DNA from: Frankiales bacterium
GTDB taxonomy: Bacteria > Actinomycetota > Actinomycetes > Mycobacteriales > SCTD01
Direction: 5' to 3'
Assembly: GCA_025465465.1 (NCBI GenBank)
Contig: JAODND010000100.1
Location: 1 to 64,000, forward strand
Length of the DNA: 64,000 nucleotides
The notes below the pieces were generated by a model, which ran no database searches, was not told where the DNA came from, and was given only the letters and a program-made list of their open reading frames with translations. Shown here piece by piece: positions 61,009-64,000 of the stretch (positions within the stretch are counted from its first letter, which is position 1; each line of letters begins with the position of its first letter). Both the position numbers and the translations under genes were made by a program.

Positions 61009-61452
61009 TCAGCTTTGCACTCGCGCGGGCGCGAAGCTGACTGTGGTCGCGTCGCCGAGCTTGGCACTACGGGTCATCGTCAAGATGCTCGCAAGCCCGT
61101 AGCCGTCGAAAGAGCCGTAGCCGTCGCACTGCTGCACCGCGTTCCCGGAGCGCCCCGGGAGCATCTGATCGCAGTGACCCTCGGACAACGTCACCCGGAA
61201 GGTCTTGAGCAAGCGTCCGTACTCAGCGCTGGTCAGTGCCGCGGCGGTGGCCGAAGCGAAGCAGATGTATTGGTCCGGGCATGCGTCAGTGCTCTGGGTG
61301 AACCCGGAAGGTATGGACAAGCCCTCGCGGAGGTCGACCAGCGCGCGTTGCTGCTCCGAGCTCGAGAGGGGCCGGGAATGAACGCCCGAGCAACCACCGA
61401 CCGCGACGGCCGCGAGCAGGACTCCACCCAGGACAAGACGATTCACACGCAT
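61009..61452 (-). CDS. Small lipoprotein, unknown
   Basis: 147 residues. Lipoprotein signal peptide with lipobox VGGC (Cys21). The mature part of about 125 residues has four further Cys residues (ACPDQYIC, GHCDQ, QQCDG), probably two disulfides. No family recognised. It lies 13 bases downstream of the fibronectin-type protein gene on the same strand and may be secreted with it. The ATG at 61452 is the only start that gives a signal peptide. Confidence 0.7.
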   Translation of the reverse strand: MRVNRLVLGGVLLAAVAVGGCSGVHSRPLSSSEQQRALVDLREGLSIPSGFTQSTDACPDQYICFASATAAALTSAEYGRLLKTFRVTLSEGHCDQMLPGRSGNAVQQCDGYGSFDGYGLASILTMTRSAKLGDATTVSFAPARVQS

Positions 61453-61465
61453 CTATCGGCTGAGT

Positions 61466-62791
61466 TCAGCTCTGGTAGATGCGGAAGAGCCGACTGGCGC
61501 CGGAGCCATTCCTGGTGGTCGCGCTCATGGTGACCTGGAGGAGCCACACTCCTGGGGGGAGGGACTTGGTCAGGGTGAAGTTGCCAGCAGAGTTGACGTG
61601 GCCCCGGGCGATGGGCGTGTTGCCGCCGCCTCCGGCGTTGCGAACGGCAAGGACCACGAGGGCACCGTTCACCACCGGACTGATGGATCCCGTCACGGTG
61701 AGCGTGGTGCCGCTCGTGCGGGTGTTGTTGGCGAGGGGATGCTGGACAGTGATGCGCGTTGCCACGGTCACCTGACGCGCCGGGGAGGTCGCCGCCTGCT
61801 GGGTGGGGCTGCCCTCGAAGCGGGCCGTGAAGCTGGTGCTGCACCGGGCAGTCACGGTGGCACTGAAGGCTCCGTCGGCGTCGGTCGTGAGGACGCTCAT
61901 TGACGGAGCTTCCCCCTGGATCGACCGCTGCACCTCGATGCTCTTGCCCACCACGTCGCCTCCGACGAGGCGCCCGCTGATGCTGTAGGTCTGACCGGCG
62001 GTGGTGCGCGAGGTGCTGGTGGCGAGGGACAGGCCCGTGGCGACTGCCGATGTTGGCGTCACGTTGACTGCGGGGCTGCTCGCGGGTCCGGTGCCGACCG
62101 AGTTGGTCGCGGCCACGGTGATGGCGTACTGCGTGCCGTTGGTCAAGCCCGTCAGCTGGGTGCTCGTCGCTCCGCTCACCTGCGTGGTGATCGGTTCGGC
62201 GGTGGCCGGTGACGCCGTGACGGTGTAGCTGGTGACGCTCGAGCTGCCTTCGTCGGTCGGGGCCGCCCACGAGATGTTGGCCGCCTGGTCTGCCGGAGTC
62301 GCCTGCACGTTGGCCGGTGCGCCCGGCGGAGCCGCCCGGCGCGGCAGGACGTCGATCGGTGGGCTGCTCTCGGGGCTCGTGCCGACCGCGTTGGTGGCCG
62401 TGACCGTAATCGCATATTCCACGCCCTCGTGCAGCCCGGTGAGTGTTGTGCTCGTTCCGGTCGTCACGTCCTTGGCGAACGCCTGATCGCCCGGGCATCC
62501 GCACAGCGTCTGGTGGGTGGGCCTGGCGAGAACCCGATAGGAGCTGATCGGGCTACCACCGTCATCAGCCGGTGCCACCCAGCTCACCTCTGCCGTCCCG
62601 TTCCCGGTGAAGGCGTCCCCGGACGTCGGCTCGCCGGCTGTCGCGCTGACGCCGCTCGGAGCGCTGGGAGCGCTCGTCGACTGGCTCGCTTCCACCGTCG
62701 CCGCCTGAGCCGAGCCCGGATGTCCGACGGCACCGATGAGCATCGTGCACGCCATGAGACCAGCCAGGCCGATCCGACAACCAGCGCTCAT
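61466..62791 (-). CDS. Secreted protein with fibronectin type III domains
   Basis: 441 residues. Signal peptide (MSAGCRIGLAGLMACTMLIG onwards, cleavage after AQA). Two fibronectin type III domains follow: about 35-150 (ending GVEYAITVTATNAVGTSPES) and 160-250 (GTQYAITVAATNSVGTGPAS). The C-terminal half has Ig-like beta domains (TYSISGRLVGGDVVGKSIEV and TLTVTGSISPVVNGALVVLA). No catalytic domain. The mixed Ser/Thr-rich content and surface location suggest an adhesive or wall-associated role. The frame runs on upstream to 62947, without a signal peptide. Confidence 0.8.
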   Translation of the reverse strand: MSAGCRIGLAGLMACTMLIGAVGHPGSAQAATVEASQSTSAPSAPSGVSATAGEPTSGDAFTGNGTAEVSWVAPADDGGSPISSYRVLARPTHQTLCGCPGDQAFAKDVTTGTSTTLTGLHEGVEYAITVTATNAVGTSPESSPPIDVLPRRAAPPGAPANVQATPADQAANISWAAPTDEGSSSVTSYTVTASPATAEPITTQVSGATSTQLTGLTNGTQYAITVAATNSVGTGPASSPAVNVTPTSAVATGLSLATSTSRTTAGQTYSISGRLVGGDVVGKSIEVQRSIQGEAPSMSVLTTDADGAFSATVTARCSTSFTARFEGSPTQQAATSPARQVTVATRITVQHPLANNTRTSGTTLTVTGSISPVVNGALVVLAVRNAGGGGNTPIARGHVNSAGNFTLTKSLPPGVWLLQVTMSATTRNGSGASRLFRIYQS

Positions 62792-63181
62792 GAGGAGGCG
62801 TGCCTTGAGAGCCAACTCGGATACCCATCCGTCCGCCGGGACGCGCAAGCGACCCGAATGAAGAAGTTCAGTGCTGACGTTGCCAGAGCCGAGGCGGCAG
62901 CAACCCACCCCTGACCCCGGGCCAGCAACACCTATCCGCGCCGCCACCGTCCCAGTGCGGGGCCCACAGACGACGTACTGCTGCTCACTGACTACAGAGA
63001 AGCGCGGCCAGGCGTAGGGAACCTGTGTCGACAGCGGGCCGATGGCACGGAGGCGTGGCGTGTAGCCCCAGACGAATCATGGTGCACCTCGGAGTTCGTG
63101 AGGCGCGAAAGGCACAGCGACCGCATCCGTGGCCAGCCCGAAGAAATGCGCTCAGCAGCGCTACTCACTGCCGGACGGAGT
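62792..63181. other. 390-base gap without a convincing gene
   Basis: Short frames occur on both strands (for example 63025-63243 plus), but they are Arg-rich and have no ribosome site or family likeness. No hairpin, repeat or promoter stands out. The base composition is a little less GC-biased than the core of the window. Confidence 0.5.
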
Positions 63182-64000
63182 CTAGAGCCCGGAGTTGGGG
63201 ACGAGGCGCCGGAGGTCGCGGCGGAGGGGGGATGTACCGATGAGGCCGGCCTTGCCCGTCCCGCCGATAATCAGACCGCAGTCGAAGCGGGCCTGGTAGG
63301 TCCGCGAGGCGTGCCCGCTGCTGATCAACGTGATGTTGGCGGACAGGTGATCGAACGCAACTGCATCGCACGCCTTACGTGGGTCTGTCGTGACGGCGAG
63401 GAGACGAAGATCGTTCACGATTGTCATCACGTCCTCCGGCAGGCGGAGAGTCCTGAAGTTCGCGACCCCATCACCGGCGTGAGGCCATGGCTGCACCGAC
63501 ACCGCGGTGATGGTCGTGCTGGGAACGAGCTGCTCTGGGACCTCGGGCCGTCCGCCGAAGGCGAGCCGGTGGGCCTCGTCCGCATCGGTCGACTGCGCTT
63601 CGACAGTTGCGTTGAGCCAGGGCAGCGAGAGGATCACCGTGGTCGCGCCCTCCGCCCGGTAGGAGGCGGTCCAGGCGGGTTGTCCCATCCACGTCAAACG
63701 CGAGCCCCGTACGGAGCCGCCATAGCTCTGAGGTCGGTACTGCTCGAGGATTGTCACTGCGGTCGGTGGAGGCTTGGGCCGCTGTGTGACCGGACAGGAG
63801 GCGCCGCCGGGGGTTGCTTCGACGTTCACGGTGTGCTGCTGCGGGCCCGCGCAGAACAGCGTCGCACGGCTCCAGCCTGACGGCACCGGGTACTCGAGCC
63901 CGTTAACGCGAACGACGATTTGCTGACTGGCCGGGCTAGCGCTCAAGGAGTTTGGCGGCGTGGGCGCACTTCGGCCATTCACCCCACCGTGACCGGTACA
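63182..64000 (-). CDS. Unrecognised protein, 5' end probably outside the window
   Basis: At least 266 codons from a GTG at 63982; the frame stays open to the right edge, so a signal peptide or membrane anchor may lie outside. The sequence has Ser/Pro/Gln-rich beginnings (NSLSASPASQQIVVRVNGLE), then a beta-rich region with GSVRGSRLTWMGQPAWTASY and two Cys (LFCAGPQQ, GASCPVT). No family assigned. It shares strand and less biased codon use with the two preceding surface-type genes, suggesting an accessory region of exported proteins. Confidence 0.6.
   Translation of the reverse strand, partial: CTGHGGVNGRSAPTPPNSLSASPASQQIVVRVNGLEYPVPSGWSRATLFCAGPQQHTVNVEATPGGASCPVTQRPKPPPTAVTILEQYRPQSYGGSVRGSRLTWMGQPAWTASYRAEGATTVILSLPWLNATVEAQSTDADEAHRLAFGGRPEVPEQLVPSTTITAVSVQPWPHAGDGVANFRTLRLPEDVMTIVNDLRLLAVTTDPRKACDAVAFDHLSANITLISSGHASRTYQARFDCGLIIGGTGKAGLIGTSPLRRDLRRLVPNSGL

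Noticed and set aside
63025..63243. 72-codon plus-strand frame in the gap before the last gene
   Set aside because: Arg/Gly/His-rich, no ribosome site, overlaps the end of the gene on the other strand and resembles nothing known.

Overview
The window is a very GC-rich stretch of chromosome from an actinobacterium (class Actinomycetia). The evidence is the mtrA-mtrB-lpqB block followed by comF, long-form hpf and secA, a PucR-type FasR regulator ahead of fabD-fabH-acpP-fabF, an InhA-type enoyl reductase, a BldC-like MerR-type regulator, many GTG/TTG starts, and repeated -10-like boxes only 6-8 bases before start codons (leaderless genes). I cannot fix the genus. No rRNA, tRNA, CRISPR array, transposase or phage gene is visible.

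Layout. 1-107 is the 3' end of ahcY. 239-9704 is one long plus-strand operon: a lipoprotein solute-binding protein, a LivH permease, a fused LivM-LivG permease-ATPase, LivF, an alpha/beta hydrolase, a PucR-family regulator, an acyl-CoA ligase and a secreted lipase. It reads as an uptake, hydrolysis and CoA-activation pathway for an ester or carboxylic acid. 9718-16745 holds RDD and SpoIIM membrane proteins and a minus-strand MoxR/DUF58/DUF4350/DUF4129 membrane operon. 16828-22243 is mtrA-mtrB-lpqB, comF and hpf. 22395-26688 holds an orphan NarL-type regulator and a PspC-type envelope-stress two-component system with shared palindromic operators. secA is at 27804-30926.

31009-36631 carries Rv3235-like, LysM, BldC-like, SAF/CpaB-like, CpaE-like and wax ester synthase/DGAT-like genes. 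36814-39415 holds yceI, a DODA-type dioxygenase and fasR. 39494-46480 is a nearly complete type II fatty acid synthase operon: fabD, fabH, acpP, fabF, a carboxyltransferase, fabG, an alpha/beta hydrolase and an inhA-like fabI. 46495-51002 encodes a GT39/GT2-GtrA glycosylation pair and an HtrA protease. 51130-53666 couples serA to a D-2-hydroxyglutarate-type dehydrogenase. 53683-54956 is a cysteine-catabolic unit on the minus strand: a Cys-Cys leader peptide, a cysteine dioxygenase and a rhodanese-winged-helix fusion. 55028-60887 has an M50 protease, msrA, a membrane protein, an inositol-phosphatase/HisN-like enzyme, a GAF-GAF-GGDEF-EAL protein and a MaoC-like hydratase. 61009-64000 looks accessory: a lipoprotein, a secreted fibronectin-type-III protein and an unrecognised partial gene.

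Most notable observations: (1) two mutually exclusive RNA stems over the ribosome-binding site of the acyl-CoA ligase, at the only break in a chain of 4-base gene overlaps; (2) a leader peptide ending Cys-Cys-stop in front of cysteine dioxygenase, with a hairpin on its stop codon, beside a rhodanese fused to an OmpR-type DNA-binding domain; (3) paired CAGGGTTGnGCCCTGA operators in the PspC two-component locus; (4) 10-bp-phased GTTTGC-like repeats next to the BldC-like gene; (5) TAG stop codons that double as the TAG of the next gene's -10 box.
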